This document shows positions 49,385 through 58,342 of a DNA stretch of 64,000 nt, piece by piece. Within the stretch, counting starts at the first letter, position 1. Each line of letters starts with the position of its first letter. The notes below the pieces were generated by a model, which worked only from the letters and a program-made list of their open reading frames with translations, ran no database searches and had not been told where the DNA came from. Position numbers and translations under genes: made by a program. Origin of the DNA: CALWOS01 sp963595735 (GTDB taxonomy: Bacteria; Bacillota; Clostridia; Oscillospirales; Oscillospiraceae); assembly GCA_963595735.1 (NCBI GenBank), contig CAVBJJ010000005.1, forward strand, positions 19,166 through 83,165. The letters are read 5' to 3'.

Positions 49385-50319
49385 AAAAAATCTTCATTGA
49401 CGGCAGCGCGGGAACCACCGGGCTGCGGATCGCGGAGCGCCTGGCACAGCGGCCGGAGCTGGAGGTCGTGACCCTGCCGGATGAGCTGCGGAAGGACATT
49501 GCAGCGAAACAAGATGCCATCAACAGCAGCGACATCACCTTTTTCTGCCTGCCGGATGCGGCGGCGATCGAGGACGCGGCGCTGGTGGAAAATCCGAATG
49601 TGACGGTCATCGACGCCTCCACTGCCCACCGAGTGGATCCCAACTGGGTCTATGGCTTTCCGGAGATGGCAAAGGATCAGACAGAGAAGATCCGCAATGC
49701 CCGCCGCATCGCCAACCCCGGCTGCTATGCCACCGGGTTTATCTCTCTGGCAAGACCGCTGGTGCAAAGCGGCGCGGTCGCGCCGGACGCCCGCCTGACG
49801 GCGCACGCTTTGAGCGGCTACACCGGCGCGGGAAAAAAGGCCATTGCCGTGTATGAGTCCCCGGATCGTCCGGCGGAGTTCGGCAGCCCCCGCGCCTATG
49901 CGCTGGGACTGGCGCACAAGCACATTCCGGAGATGATGGCCATGTCCGGGCTGACGGAAAAGCCGATTTTCTGCCCGGTGGTCTGCGACTATCCCTGCGG
50001 CATGACGGTGACGATCCCCCTGTATCTGGACAGCCTGCAGGGTGTGGACAGTCTGGAACAGCTGCACGGCCTGTTTGCGGATTTCTATGCCGGACAGCCG
50101 CTGGTGCAGGTGCAGCCCTTGGGTAAGCCGGAGGACGGCTTCCTGGGCGCCAACAACATGGCGGGGCGGGACAGCATGGAGCTGTTCATCACCGGAAACG
50201 CGCAGCAGGCGCTGTGCATCGCAAGATTTGACAATCTGGGCAAGGGCGCTTCCGGCGCGGCTGTCCAGAGCATGAATATCGTTTTGGGACTGGATCCCAC
50301 AACGGGATTGGAGTTGTAA
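49381..50319 (+). CDS. argC: N-acetyl-gamma-glutamyl-phosphate reductase, type 2
   Basis: A 312-residue short-form ArgC. It has an N-terminal NADP-binding segment IDGSAGTTGLRI, FCLPDAAAIE, the nucleophile Cys in ANPGCYATGFI, and HKHIPEM. It reduces the acyl phosphate made by ArgB. Co-translated with argH through an ATGA overlap. Confidence 0.95.
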   Translation: MKKIFIDGSAGTTGLRIAERLAQRPELEVVTLPDELRKDIAAKQDAINSSDITFFCLPDAAAIEDAALVENPNVTVIDASTAHRVDPNWVYGFPEMAKDQTEKIRNARRIANPGCYATGFISLARPLVQSGAVAPDARLTAHALSGYTGAGKKAIAVYESPDRPAEFGSPRAYALGLAHKHIPEMMAMSGLTEKPIFCPVVCDYPCGMTVTIPLYLDSLQGVDSLEQLHGLFADFYAGQPLVQVQPLGKPEDGFLGANNMAGRDSMELFITGNAQQALCIARFDNLGKGASGAAVQSMNIVLGLDPTTGLEL

Positions 50320-50324
50320 GCAGA

Positions 50325-51536
50325 ATGAAACATATTTCCGGCGGCGTTTGTGCCGCAAAGGGATTTCGCGCCGGCGGCGTACATTGCGGCATCCGCGCCA
50401 ACCGCAGTAAGCGGGACCTGGCGCTGATCGTCAGCGACTGCGACTGCGCGGCGGCGGGCGTGTACACCCAGAATCTGGTCAAGGGCGCGCCCATTCTCAT
50501 CACCCAGAAAAATCTGGAAAACGGCATTGCCCGGGCGGTGATCTGCAACAGCGGCAACGCCAACACCTGCAACGCCAACGGGCTGGAGATCGCCCAGGGA
50601 ATGTGCGACCTGGTGCAGGAGCACACGGGCATTCCCGCCGGGGATGTGATCGTGGCCTCCACCGGCGTGATCGGCCAGGTGCTGGATCTGGCACCGATCG
50701 CCGCCGGGATGCCCGGCGTGGTGGCCGACCTGAAGGTGGACTATAAAAACGCGGCAGAGGCCATCATGACCACGGACACGGTGGAAAAGGAGTGCGCGGT
50801 CAGCTTTGAAATCGACGGCGTGGAGTGCCGCCTGGGCGGCATTGCCAAGGGCAGCGGCATGATCCATCCGGACATGGCGACCATGCTGGTGTTTGTGACC
50901 GGCGATGTGGCGATCTCTCCGGAGATGCTGCAAAAGGCGCTGCGGGCGGATGTCAAGGACAGCTTTAATATGCTCAGTGTGGATGGGGACACCTCCACCA
51001 ACGACACCCTGACTGTGATGTGCAATGGCATGGCGGGTAACACCCCCATCACCGAGGAGGGACCGGCCTTTGACGCCTTTTGCGAGGCGCTGCACGCGGT
51101 CAACGCCTCCCTTTGCCGCCAAATCGCCGCGGATGGCGAGGGCGCGACCAAGCTGCTGGAATGCGTTGTCACCGGCGCAAAGGACGAGGAAAACGCCCGG
51201 ATCGTGGCAAAGGCGATCATCTGCTCTGCGCTGGTGAAGGCGGCCATGTTCGGCGCGGACGCCAACTGGGGGCGCGTGCTGTGTGCCATCGGTTACAGCG
51301 GCGCAGAGGTGGATGTGACCTGTGTGAAGGTCAGCTTTCGCTCGGATGCCGGGGAGGTCTGCGTGTGCGAAAACGGCGCGGGCATTCCTTTCTCCGAGGA
51401 GGAGGCCAAAAAGGTGCTGTTGGAAAAAGAGATCCAGATCCTGGTGGATCTGGGCGACGGCAGCGCGGCGGCGACCGCCTGGGGCTGTGATCTGACCTAC
51501 GAGTATGTCCGCATCAACGGCGATTACCGCACCTGA
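50325..51536 (+). CDS. argJ: Bifunctional ornithine acetyltransferase/N-acetylglutamate synthase
   Basis: A 403-residue self-cleaving enzyme that moves the acetyl group from acetylornithine to glutamate. The cleavage site is in KGSGMIHPDMATML, where the Thr becomes the new N-terminus and nucleophile. VCNSGNANTCNA is conserved. Its presence explains why neither argE nor argA is in the operon. Confidence 0.96.
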   Translation: MKHISGGVCAAKGFRAGGVHCGIRANRSKRDLALIVSDCDCAAAGVYTQNLVKGAPILITQKNLENGIARAVICNSGNANTCNANGLEIAQGMCDLVQEHTGIPAGDVIVASTGVIGQVLDLAPIAAGMPGVVADLKVDYKNAAEAIMTTDTVEKECAVSFEIDGVECRLGGIAKGSGMIHPDMATMLVFVTGDVAISPEMLQKALRADVKDSFNMLSVDGDTSTNDTLTVMCNGMAGNTPITEEGPAFDAFCEALHAVNASLCRQIAADGEGATKLLECVVTGAKDEENARIVAKAIICSALVKAAMFGADANWGRVLCAIGYSGAEVDVTCVKVSFRSDAGEVCVCENGAGIPFSEEEAKKVLLEKEIQILVDLGDGSAAATAWGCDLTYEYVRINGDYRT

Positions 51537-51583
51537 TGGGGACAGAAACACGGATGTACCGAATTTGACTGGAGGGAAATAAG

Positions 51584-52450
51584 ATGGAGGAACTGGAACT
51601 GCCGCTGAGCAATGCGCAGCGGGCAGAGGTGCTTTGCCACGCGCTGCCCTATATCCAGAAATACAGAGATAAGATCGTTGTGGTCAAGTATGGCGGCAAC
51701 GCCATGATCAACCCCGAGCTGAAGCAGGCCGTGATGGGCGATATCGTATTGCTGAGTCTGGTGGGCGTGAAGATCGTGCTGGTGCACGGCGGCGGCCCGG
51801 AGATCACCAATATGCTCAAGCGGCTGGGAAAAGAGACCCAGTTTGTGGACGGGCTGCGGGTAACGGATGCGGAGAGCGCGGAGATCGTGCAGATGGTGCT
51901 GGCCGGAAAGGTCAACAAGAGTCTGGTCAACCTGATCCAGAACATCGGCGGCAAGGCCATCGGCCTGAGCGGTATGGACGGCCACTTGATCGAGGCGGAG
52001 ATGAAAGACCCGCGCCTGGGCTATGTGGGAGAGATCACGAAAATCCACACCGAACCGATCCTGGATCTGTTGGACAAGGGCTATATCCCCGTGGTGTCCA
52101 CAGTGGGCTGCGACCGGCAGGGGAACATTTATAACATCAACGCGGACACTGCGGCGGCGCGTATTGCCGGCAGCCTGAAAGCGGAAAGCCTGATCTCCAT
52201 GACGGATATTGCCGGCATCCTCCGGGACAAGGACGACCCCAGCACGCTGATCCCTGCGATCAATGTCAGCGAGGCGCCCCAGCTGATCCGGGAGGGCGTG
52301 ATCTCCGGCGGCATGATCCCCAAGGTGGACTGCTGCATCGAGGCCATCCGGCAGGGTGTGCATCGCGTGTTTATCATTGATGGCCGCGTGCCCCATTCTA
52401 TCCTCATTGAAACCTTTACCGATGAGGGTATCGGCACCATGTTCCTGTAA
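51584..52450 (+). CDS. argB: Acetylglutamate kinase
   Basis: A 288-residue amino-acid kinase. It has VKYGGNAM at the start, VHGGGPEI, the substrate-binding VDGLRVTD, and GGMIPKVDCC. The N-terminal extension helix (residues 1-25) is the kind that allows hexamer formation and arginine inhibition in other species. A 47-nt gap separates it from argJ. Confidence 0.96.
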   Translation: MEELELPLSNAQRAEVLCHALPYIQKYRDKIVVVKYGGNAMINPELKQAVMGDIVLLSLVGVKIVLVHGGGPEITNMLKRLGKETQFVDGLRVTDAESAEIVQMVLAGKVNKSLVNLIQNIGGKAIGLSGMDGHLIEAEMKDPRLGYVGEITKIHTEPILDLLDKGYIPVVSTVGCDRQGNIYNINADTAAARIAGSLKAESLISMTDIAGILRDKDDPSTLIPAINVSEAPQLIREGVISGGMIPKVDCCIEAIRQGVHRVFIIDGRVPHSILIETFTDEGIGTMFL

Positions 52451-52467
52451 GGAAAAGGAGACAGAAA

Positions 52468-53634
52468 ATGGATATCAAGCAATTGGATAATGCCTATGTT
52501 GCCCACAGCTACGGCCGGTTTCCGGTGGCGCTGGTCAAGGGCAAGGGCAGCCTGGTCTGGGACGATCAGGGCAAGGAATACATTGATTTGGGAAGCGGCA
52601 TTGCAGTCAACACCTTTGGCTATGCCGACGATATATGGACGGCGGCGGTGACCCGGCAGTTGGGCACCCTGCAGCACACCTCCAACCTGTACTACAGCGG
52701 CCCCTGCGCCCAGCTGGCCGAAATGCTCTGCAAGCGCACAGGGATGAAAAAGGTGTTTTTCGGCAACTCCGGCGGCGAGGCCAACGAGGGCATGATCAAG
52801 GTCGCCCGGCGCTGGTCCACCCTCAAGCACGGGGACGAGGAACACAACACCATCATCACGCTGGTCAACAGCTTCCACGGCCGCACCATTACTACCCTCG
52901 CGGCCACGGGACAGGAGGCCTTTCACAAGGACTTCGGCCCCTTTACCCCCGGCTTTGTCTATGCCCCGGTGGGGGACAAGGCGGCGCTGCGGAAGCTGAC
53001 GGAGGAAAACGCCTGCTGCGCCATCATGATCGAGCTGGTGCAGGGCGAGGGCGGCGTGATGCCCCTGCCCCGGGACTATGTGGAGGAAATTGCCGCCATG
53101 TGCCGGGAAAAGGATCTGCTGTTGCTGGTGGACGAGGTGCAGACCGGTAACGGCCGAACCGGCAGTCTGTATGCCTATGAGCAGTTTGGTCTGCATCCGG
53201 ATGTGGTCAGCACCGCAAAGGGACTGGCCGGCGGACTGCCGCTGGGCTGCTTTATGCTGGGCGAGCGGGTAGAGGATGTTCTGGTACCCGGTAGCCACGG
53301 CTCCACCTTTGGCGGCAACCCGGTTGCCTGCGCCGGTGCGGTGAGCAATCTGGAGCGCATTGACGAGGCGCTTTTGGCAGGCGTGCGGGAGCGCAGCGCC
53401 TATATTTTGTCCCAGCTGGAGGGCGCCAAGGGCGTGAAAGCCGTGACCGGTATGGGTCTGATGCTGGGCATCCAGAGCGAAAAAGCGGCCAAGGATGTTG
53501 TCCTGGGCTGCATGGAAAAGGGCGTGCTGGTGCTGACTGCCCATGACAGAGTCCGGCTGCTGCCCCCGCTGAATATCCCGATGGAGCTTTTGGAAAAGGC
53601 CATCGCAGTACTCAAGGAGGTTCTGGCACAATGA
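52468..53634 (+). CDS. argD: Acetylornithine aminotransferase
   Basis: A 388-residue class III PLP aminotransferase. It has GNSGGEANEGMIKVAR, NSFHGRTI, LVDEVQTGNGRTG, the PLP lysine in STAKGLAGGLPLG, and HGSTFGGNP. It converts N-acetylglutamate semialdehyde to acetylornithine. Overlaps argF by 4 nt. Confidence 0.96.
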   Translation: MDIKQLDNAYVAHSYGRFPVALVKGKGSLVWDDQGKEYIDLGSGIAVNTFGYADDIWTAAVTRQLGTLQHTSNLYYSGPCAQLAEMLCKRTGMKKVFFGNSGGEANEGMIKVARRWSTLKHGDEEHNTIITLVNSFHGRTITTLAATGQEAFHKDFGPFTPGFVYAPVGDKAALRKLTEENACCAIMIELVQGEGGVMPLPRDYVEEIAAMCREKDLLLLVDEVQTGNGRTGSLYAYEQFGLHPDVVSTAKGLAGGLPLGCFMLGERVEDVLVPGSHGSTFGGNPVACAGAVSNLERIDEALLAGVRERSAYILSQLEGAKGVKAVTGMGLMLGIQSEKAAKDVVLGCMEKGVLVLTAHDRVRLLPPLNIPMELLEKAIAVLKEVLAQ

Positions 53635-54560
53635 GACATTTGCTGAAGCTGGCGGATCTTTCCGCCGAGGAGATCACCCAGATCCTGAATCTGGCCGATC
53701 AGCTGAAATACGAGAAAAAGCATGGGATCCCCCATCACCATTTGCAGGGTAAGACCTTGGGCATGATTTTTGAAAAAAGCTCTACCCGCACCCGCGTCAG
53801 CTTTGAGGTGGGTATGTACGATCTGGGCGGCAACGGCCTGTTCCTGAGCAGCCGGGATCTGCAGATCGGCCGGGGCGAGCCGGTGGAGGACACCGCACGA
53901 GTGCTCAGCCGCTATCTGGACGGTATTATGATCCGCACCTTTGCCCAGGAGGAGGTAGAGGCGCTGGCGGAGTATGGTTCCATTCCCATCATCAACGGTC
54001 TGACGGACTACTGCCATCCCTGCCAGGTGCTGGCCGACCTGATGACCATTCGGGAGCACAAGGGAACGATCGCCGGAAACAAGCTGTGCTATGTGGGCGA
54101 CGGCAACAACATGGCAAACTCTCTGATCGTGGGCGGCATCAAAATGGGAATGTCCGTGGCTGTGGCCTGCCCGGCCGGCTTTGAGCCGGACAGCGAGATC
54201 ATGGCATGGGCAAAGGCAAACGGAGACTTTGTCTGCACGCCGGATGTGCTGGAGGCCGCCAAGGATGCTGATGTGCTGTACACCGATGTGTGGGCGTCCA
54301 TGGGACAGGAGGGCGAGGCGCAGGAGCGCCAGGCCGTTTTTGCCGGAAAGTACCAGATCAATGACCAGGTGATGGCAGTGGCCAAGCCTGACGCCATGGT
54401 GCTGCACTGCCTGCCCGCCCATCGCGGGGAGGAGATCACGGCCGAGGTCTTTGAGGCTCACGCAGCGGAGCTGTTTGACGAGGCGGAAAATCGGCTCCAT
54501 GCCCAGAAAGCGGTCATGGTTTGCTGCATGAAGGATGACGAAACCGACGCTGCGCAGTAA
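53631..54560 (+). CDS. argF: Ornithine carbamoyltransferase
   Basis: A 309-residue enzyme making citrulline from ornithine and carbamoyl phosphate. It has the carbamoyl-phosphate loop EKSSTRTRVSFE, DYCHPCQVLADL, DVWASMGQE, and the ornithine/active-site Cys in LHCLPAHRGEE. Last gene of the arginine operon. Carbamoyl-phosphate synthase is not in the window. Confidence 0.97.
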   Translation: MRHLLKLADLSAEEITQILNLADQLKYEKKHGIPHHHLQGKTLGMIFEKSSTRTRVSFEVGMYDLGGNGLFLSSRDLQIGRGEPVEDTARVLSRYLDGIMIRTFAQEEVEALAEYGSIPIINGLTDYCHPCQVLADLMTIREHKGTIAGNKLCYVGDGNNMANSLIVGGIKMGMSVAVACPAGFEPDSEIMAWAKANGDFVCTPDVLEAAKDADVLYTDVWASMGQEGEAQERQAVFAGKYQINDQVMAVAKPDAMVLHCLPAHRGEEITAEVFEAHAAELFDEAENRLHAQKAVMVCCMKDDETDAAQ

Positions 54561-54586
54561 GCGGCACGGCATATAGAGCAGAAAGC

Positions 54587-54627
54587 AAAAGCCAGCGATG
54601 TCCCAAGAGGGATATCGCTGGCTTTTT
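54587..54627 (+). terminator. Intrinsic terminator after argF
   Basis: AAAAGCCAGCGATGTCCC pairs with GGGATATCGCTGGCTTTTT around a 4-nt loop, ending in a T run. Confidence 0.95.
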
Positions 54628-54650
54628 AATCGTTTTGCGCTGTAATGGAA

Positions 54651-54678
54651 TTTACAAAAAAGTATACTTTCTTGTAAA
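54651..54678. promoter_or_regulatory. 28-bp palindromic operator-like site, copy 1
   Basis: A near-perfect palindrome (13 of 14 pairs match) centred on AAAGTATACTTT, with TTTACAA / TTGTAAA ends. Copy 2 at 54756-54783 is identical at about 22 of 28 positions. A possible promoter lies between them (TTGTAA 54672-54677, TATACA 54696-54701, 18-nt spacer). Confidence 0.65.
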
Positions 54679-54755
54679 TTAGAAAGCTACTCCATTATAC
54701 AGGAATATTCCGGAAATTTCCACTGTTTTTTGCATATTTTTTCGCGGTTTTTCCA

Positions 54756-54783
54756 CTTACAGAAAAGTATACTTTTTTACAAG
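54756..54783. promoter_or_regulatory. 28-bp palindromic operator-like site, copy 2
   Basis: Same AAAGTATACTTT core as copy 1, 105 nt downstream. It lies just before the ribosome binding site of the following gene, where bound protein would block transcription or loop to copy 1. Confidence 0.65.
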
Positions 54784-54796
54784 GGGGAAACCTAGG

Positions 54797-55465
54797 ATGA
54801 GACGAAAGTCAAAGAAACAGGATGCTGCAAGCGAAGTCCAGGAGCAGCAAAACCAAACCGCGGTCAAAAAGCCGAAAAAGCCGATTTACAAGCGGGTTCC
54901 ATTTTGGGTAGTGATCGTATTGATCGCACTCATTGTGATCGGAACAGCTGCATCCAGCGGAAAATCGAATGACGCACCGAAGAAAGAACCAACGACACAG
55001 GTAGAAACCGCACAGCCGGAAGAGACGGAGATTCCGGCAGAAGAGACAAGTGCGCCGGAGGAGGAAGAGACCGTGCCGCCGACTTTGTCGCCGGAAGAAA
55101 TTGCCGCGCAGAAGCAGGAATACATTGCTGCGTGCCAGCCCTATACTTATGAGGAAATCGCGCGTACACCCGATAACTATGTCGGGCAGAAAGCCACATT
55201 CACCGGCGAGGTGATTCAGGCCATGCCGGATGGAGACAGTTATACGCTGCGTGTGAATGTCACAAAGGGGACTTATGTCTGGGAAGATACGATTCTCGTC
55301 TACTATACCAAGCAGGATCACAGTGAACCAAACATTCTGGAAGATGATATTATCACGATGTACGGAATCTTGAGTGGAAACTACACTTACGAGGCTGTTA
55401 TGGGAAATGAGGTCACAGTTCCGCTGTTTTTGGCAGAGTATGTAGACATTCAAAATGTCCAGTAG
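54797..55465 (+). CDS. Membrane-anchored protein with C-terminal OB-fold-like domain
   Basis: A 222-residue protein with a basic N-terminus (1-33), one transmembrane helix (about 35-52, VPFWVVIVLIALIVIG), an acidic Thr/Pro/Glu linker (about 55-105), and an extracellular C-terminal domain (about 108-222). The domain begins YIAACQPYTYEEIARTPDNY, then GQKATFTGEVIQAMPDG, LRVNVTKG and ILEDDIITMYGILSG. This pattern resembles tRNA_anti-like OB-fold domains in Firmicute lipoproteins of unknown role. Codon use is visibly more AT-rich than in neighbours, suggesting separate origin. Controlled by its own palindrome-flanked promoter and ended by a terminator. Confidence 0.75.
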   Translation: MRRKSKKQDAASEVQEQQNQTAVKKPKKPIYKRVPFWVVIVLIALIVIGTAASSGKSNDAPKKEPTTQVETAQPEETEIPAEETSAPEEEETVPPTLSPEEIAAQKQEYIAACQPYTYEEIARTPDNYVGQKATFTGEVIQAMPDGDSYTLRVNVTKGTYVWEDTILVYYTKQDHSEPNILEDDIITMYGILSGNYTYEAVMGNEVTVPLFLAEYVDIQNVQ

Positions 55466-55507
55466 CACAAGAATTTTCTTTTGCGGCACAAAGCTTGAAA
55501 AATGAAG

Positions 55508-55549
55508 CAACACCCCATTTATCAGCAATTTTTGATAAATGGGGTGTTG
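55508..55549. terminator. Bidirectional terminator between OB-fold gene and upp
   Basis: Perfect 17-bp arms CAACACCCCATTTATCA / TGATAAATGGGGTGTTG, loop GCAATTTT, with T-rich sequence on the plus side. Confidence 0.9.
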
Positions 55550-55573
55550 TGTTATTTTTGAGGAAAGACAGCC

Positions 55574-56203
55574 TTAACGGGTGCCAAAGATGCGGTCGCC
55601 GGCATCGCCCAGGCCGGGGACGATATAGCCCTTTTCGTTGATCTTTTCATCCAGGGCGGCGGTGTAGATGTCTACATCAGGGTGCGCCTCCTGTACGCGG
55701 GCGACGCCCTCCGGGGCGGAGATGATGCACATGAGCTTGATGTGCTTACATCCGCGTTTTTTCATGAAGTTGATGGCCGCAACGGCGCTGCCGCCGGTAG
55801 CCAGCATGGGGTCAACGACAAAGATTTCCCGCTCGCCGATGTCAGAGGGCATTTTGCTGTAATACTCCAGCGGCTCCAGCGTTTCCGGGTCGCGGTGCAG
55901 CCCCAGATGTCCCACCTTGGCGGTGGGGATCAGTTCCACCATACCGTCCACCATGCCCAGTCCGGCGCGGAGGATGGGAACAATGGCCAGCTTTTTGCCG
56001 GCAAGGCGCTTGACGGTGGTGGTGGCGATGGGGGTTTCCACCTGGACATCCTCCAGCGGGAGATCCCGGGTGGCCTCGTAACACATGAGCATGGAGATCT
56101 CGGTGATGAGCTCCCGGAACTCCTTTACCCCGGTTTCCTTATCCCGGAGGATGGACAGCTTGTGCTGGATGAGAGGATGGTCGAATACATAGAGATTACT
56201 CAA
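55574..56203 (-). CDS. upp: Uracil phosphoribosyltransferase
   Basis: A 209-residue salvage enzyme making UMP from uracil and PRPP. It has ILRAGLGMVDG, the PRPP loop VDPMLATGGSA, and GLGDAGDRIFGTR at the C-terminus binding uracil. It starts 18 nt after tsaB and is probably the last gene of the uvrB-polA-rimI-tsa run. Confidence 0.97.
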   Translation of the reverse strand: MSNLYVFDHPLIQHKLSILRDKETGVKEFRELITEISMLMCYEATRDLPLEDVQVETPIATTTVKRLAGKKLAIVPILRAGLGMVDGMVELIPTAKVGHLGLHRDPETLEPLEYYSKMPSDIGEREIFVVDPMLATGGSAVAAINFMKKRGCKHIKLMCIISAPEGVARVQEAHPDVDIYTAALDEKINEKGYIVPGLGDAGDRIFGTR

Positions 56204-56221
56204 AACAGGTCCCTTCTTTCT

Positions 56222-56911
56222 TTACAGGCGCGCCTGGCGTTCCCGCTCTGCCTGGGACAAGCGAAGGTACACCGGAAGCAATTCACCGGCGGGGCGGGCA
56301 GGCTTGTCCGCCGCGGCCATGGCAACGCCCCAGGCGCTCTGGTATTCCAGAATGGGGGGCGCCAGCGTGGCGGAAATGCCGTTTGTGTTTAGATAATTAT
56401 AACACAAGTTTGCGCCGTCGCCAACTATAAAAACAGCAGAATTGCACAAATTTTTATCCAAAAGCAGATCGGCGCAGGAAATGGCGCGGTCGGGACACAG
56501 GCGCTGGGGTACGCCGTTCGTGATGCGGAACAGGGCGTTATACAACTGATTCCGGCGGGCGTCCATGGCGCAGCAGATAAGAGTACCCTCCGGCTGCCCC
56601 GTGCCATGCCAGGCCATGGCCTCCAGCGTGGAGACGCCAACGGCGGGGATCTCCAGCGCCCAGCACAGTCCCTTGACGGCGGCAACGCCGATACGCACGC
56701 CGGTGAAGCTGCCGGGACCCATGGCCACGGCCACGCGAGACAGCTCCCGGGGCTTGCGCTCCGCATTTTCCAGTAGATCCCGCGCCATGGGCAGCAGGGT
56801 GCGGCTGTGGGTCAGGCCGGTATTCTGGCTGTACTGCGCCAGAAGTTTGCCATCCTCCACCAGGGCGGCGGAGGCGCTTTTGGCGGAGCTTTCCAGAGCA
56901 AGCGTCAGCAT
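56222..56911 (-). CDS. tsaB: tRNA threonylcarbamoyladenosine complex subunit TsaB
   Basis: A 229-residue inactive homologue of TsaD that scaffolds the t6A-forming complex. It has LALESSAKSASAALVEDG, AVAMGPGSFTGVRIGVAAVKG and a truncated C-terminal lobe. The start overlaps the tsaE end by 7 nt. Confidence 0.95.
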   Translation of the reverse strand: MLTLALESSAKSASAALVEDGKLLAQYSQNTGLTHSRTLLPMARDLLENAERKPRELSRVAVAMGPGSFTGVRIGVAAVKGLCWALEIPAVGVSTLEAMAWHGTGQPEGTLICCAMDARRNQLYNALFRITNGVPQRLCPDRAISCADLLLDKNLCNSAVFIVGDGANLCYNYLNTNGISATLAPPILEYQSAWGVAMAAADKPARPAGELLPVYLRLSQAERERQARL

Positions 56912-57336
56912 GACGGCGTTCCCTCCTCTATGGTGATCTCCCGGCTGGATTCGCCGGTTTTGCGGATGGTGACTCGGTATTCCGTGCCGTCAAAGGCCTC
57001 CGGCACATTTTCGCTCCACTCCACCACGCAGACGCCGCCACGGGCGAGATAATCCTCCCAGCCGATGTCGAACAGCTCCTCGGCAGAGCCAAGGCGGTAC
57101 ATATCAAAATGGAACAGGGGGAGACGACCTTCGTATTCGTTGACGATGGTAAAGGTGGGGCTTTGCACCCGGGCGGTGATCCCCAATCCCCGCGCCAGCC
57201 CGCGGACAAAGGCGGTTTTTCCCGCGCCCAGGTCGCCATACATGGCGAGAACCGCGCCGGGCTGGAGTCCGGCAGCCAGGGCGGCGCCAGTGGCCTCGGT
57301 CTCGGCTTCGGATCTGGTTTGTACAACAAGTTTCAT
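56905..57336 (-). CDS. tsaE: tRNA threonylcarbamoyladenosine complex ATPase TsaE
   Basis: A 143-residue P-loop ATPase that resets the TsaB-TsaD complex. It has Walker A GDLGAGKTAFVRG, SPTFTIVNEYEG, HFDMYRLG and VVEWSENVPEAF. The ATG at 57336 is chosen. An in-frame start at 57360 lies within tsaD. Confidence 0.95.
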   Translation of the reverse strand: MKLVVQTRSEAETEATGAALAAGLQPGAVLAMYGDLGAGKTAFVRGLARGLGITARVQSPTFTIVNEYEGRLPLFHFDMYRLGSAEELFDIGWEDYLARGGVCVVEWSENVPEAFDGTEYRVTIRKTGESSREITIEEGTPSC

Positions 57337-57340
57337 AGTA

Positions 57341-58342
57341 TCACAACTCCCGGTTGGCATAAGCGTTCAGCTCAATGCCGGCGGTGTTCCCCGCCAAGTA
57401 TTCATAATAGCCCTGGCAGCCGATCATGGCGCCGTTGTCGCCGCACAGATGCAGGGGCGGCAGAAACAGCCGGATGCCGGACTGGGCAGTGGCTCTGGCA
57501 AAATCGGCGCGGATGCGGGAATTTGCCGCGACGCCGCCGGCCACGACCAGCTTGTCATATTGCAGCTGCCGGACGGCGTCCATCGCCCGGGGCACCAGGC
57601 TTTGGCTGACGGCGGCGGAAAAGCTGGCGCAGAGGGATGCCTTGTCCAGCGGCTCCTGCTTCTGCTCGGCATTGTGAACCAGATTGACCACGGCGGTCTT
57701 GAGACCGGAAAAGCTGAAGTCATAGGGGTGACCGGCCACATGGCCGATGGGGAGCTTATATTTCGTGTCGTCTCCGCCCTGGGAAAGGGCATCCACCGGC
57801 TTGCCGCCGGGATAGCCCAGACCCAGCACCCGGGCGGTTTTGTCAAAACATTCGCCGGCAGCGTCGTCCCGGGTCGCGCCGAGAATGTGCATATCCGTGT
57901 AATCACGCACATCCACCAGCAGTGTGTTGCCGCCGGAGATGGCCAGACACACAAAGGGCGGCTCCAGCTCCGGAAAGGCGATGTAGTTGGCGGCGATGTG
58001 GCCGCGGATGTGGTGTACCGGGATCAGGGGAACGCCAAGGCCAAAGGCTGCGGCCTTGGCAAAATTAACGCCCACCAGCACAGCGCCAATCAGGCCGGGG
58101 GCATAGCTGACGGCAACAGCGTCCAGCTCCCGGCGGGTGACGCCGGCCTCCGCCAGCGCCCGGTCGGCGAGCTGGCTGATGACCTCCACATGGCTGCGGG
58201 AGGCGATTTCCGGTACGACACCGCCGTAAACGGCGTGGAGGTCGGCCTGGGAGAAAATCTGGTCGGTGAGTACCTCCCGGCCGTTTCGGGTGATCGCCAC
58301 CGCGGTTTCGTCACAGGTGGATTCCACAGAAAGGATCAGCAT
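57341..58342 (-). CDS. tsaD: tRNA threonylcarbamoyladenosine transferase TsaD
   Basis: A 333-residue ASKHA-fold enzyme that transfers the threonylcarbamoyl group to A37 of ANN-decoding tRNAs. Metal ligands are in HHIRGHIAANY. Other segments are ISGGNTLLVDV, DDAAGECFDK, FSGLKTAVVNLV and GGVAANSRIR. With tsaB and tsaE present and contiguous, only tsaC (Sua5/YrdC) of the pathway is missing from the window. Confidence 0.97.
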   Translation of the reverse strand: MLILSVESTCDETAVAITRNGREVLTDQIFSQADLHAVYGGVVPEIASRSHVEVISQLADRALAEAGVTRRELDAVAVSYAPGLIGAVLVGVNFAKAAAFGLGVPLIPVHHIRGHIAANYIAFPELEPPFVCLAISGGNTLLVDVRDYTDMHILGATRDDAAGECFDKTARVLGLGYPGGKPVDALSQGGDDTKYKLPIGHVAGHPYDFSFSGLKTAVVNLVHNAEQKQEPLDKASLCASFSAAVSQSLVPRAMDAVRQLQYDKLVVAGGVAANSRIRADFARATAQSGIRLFLPPLHLCGDNGAMIGCQGYYEYLAGNTAGIELNAYANREL

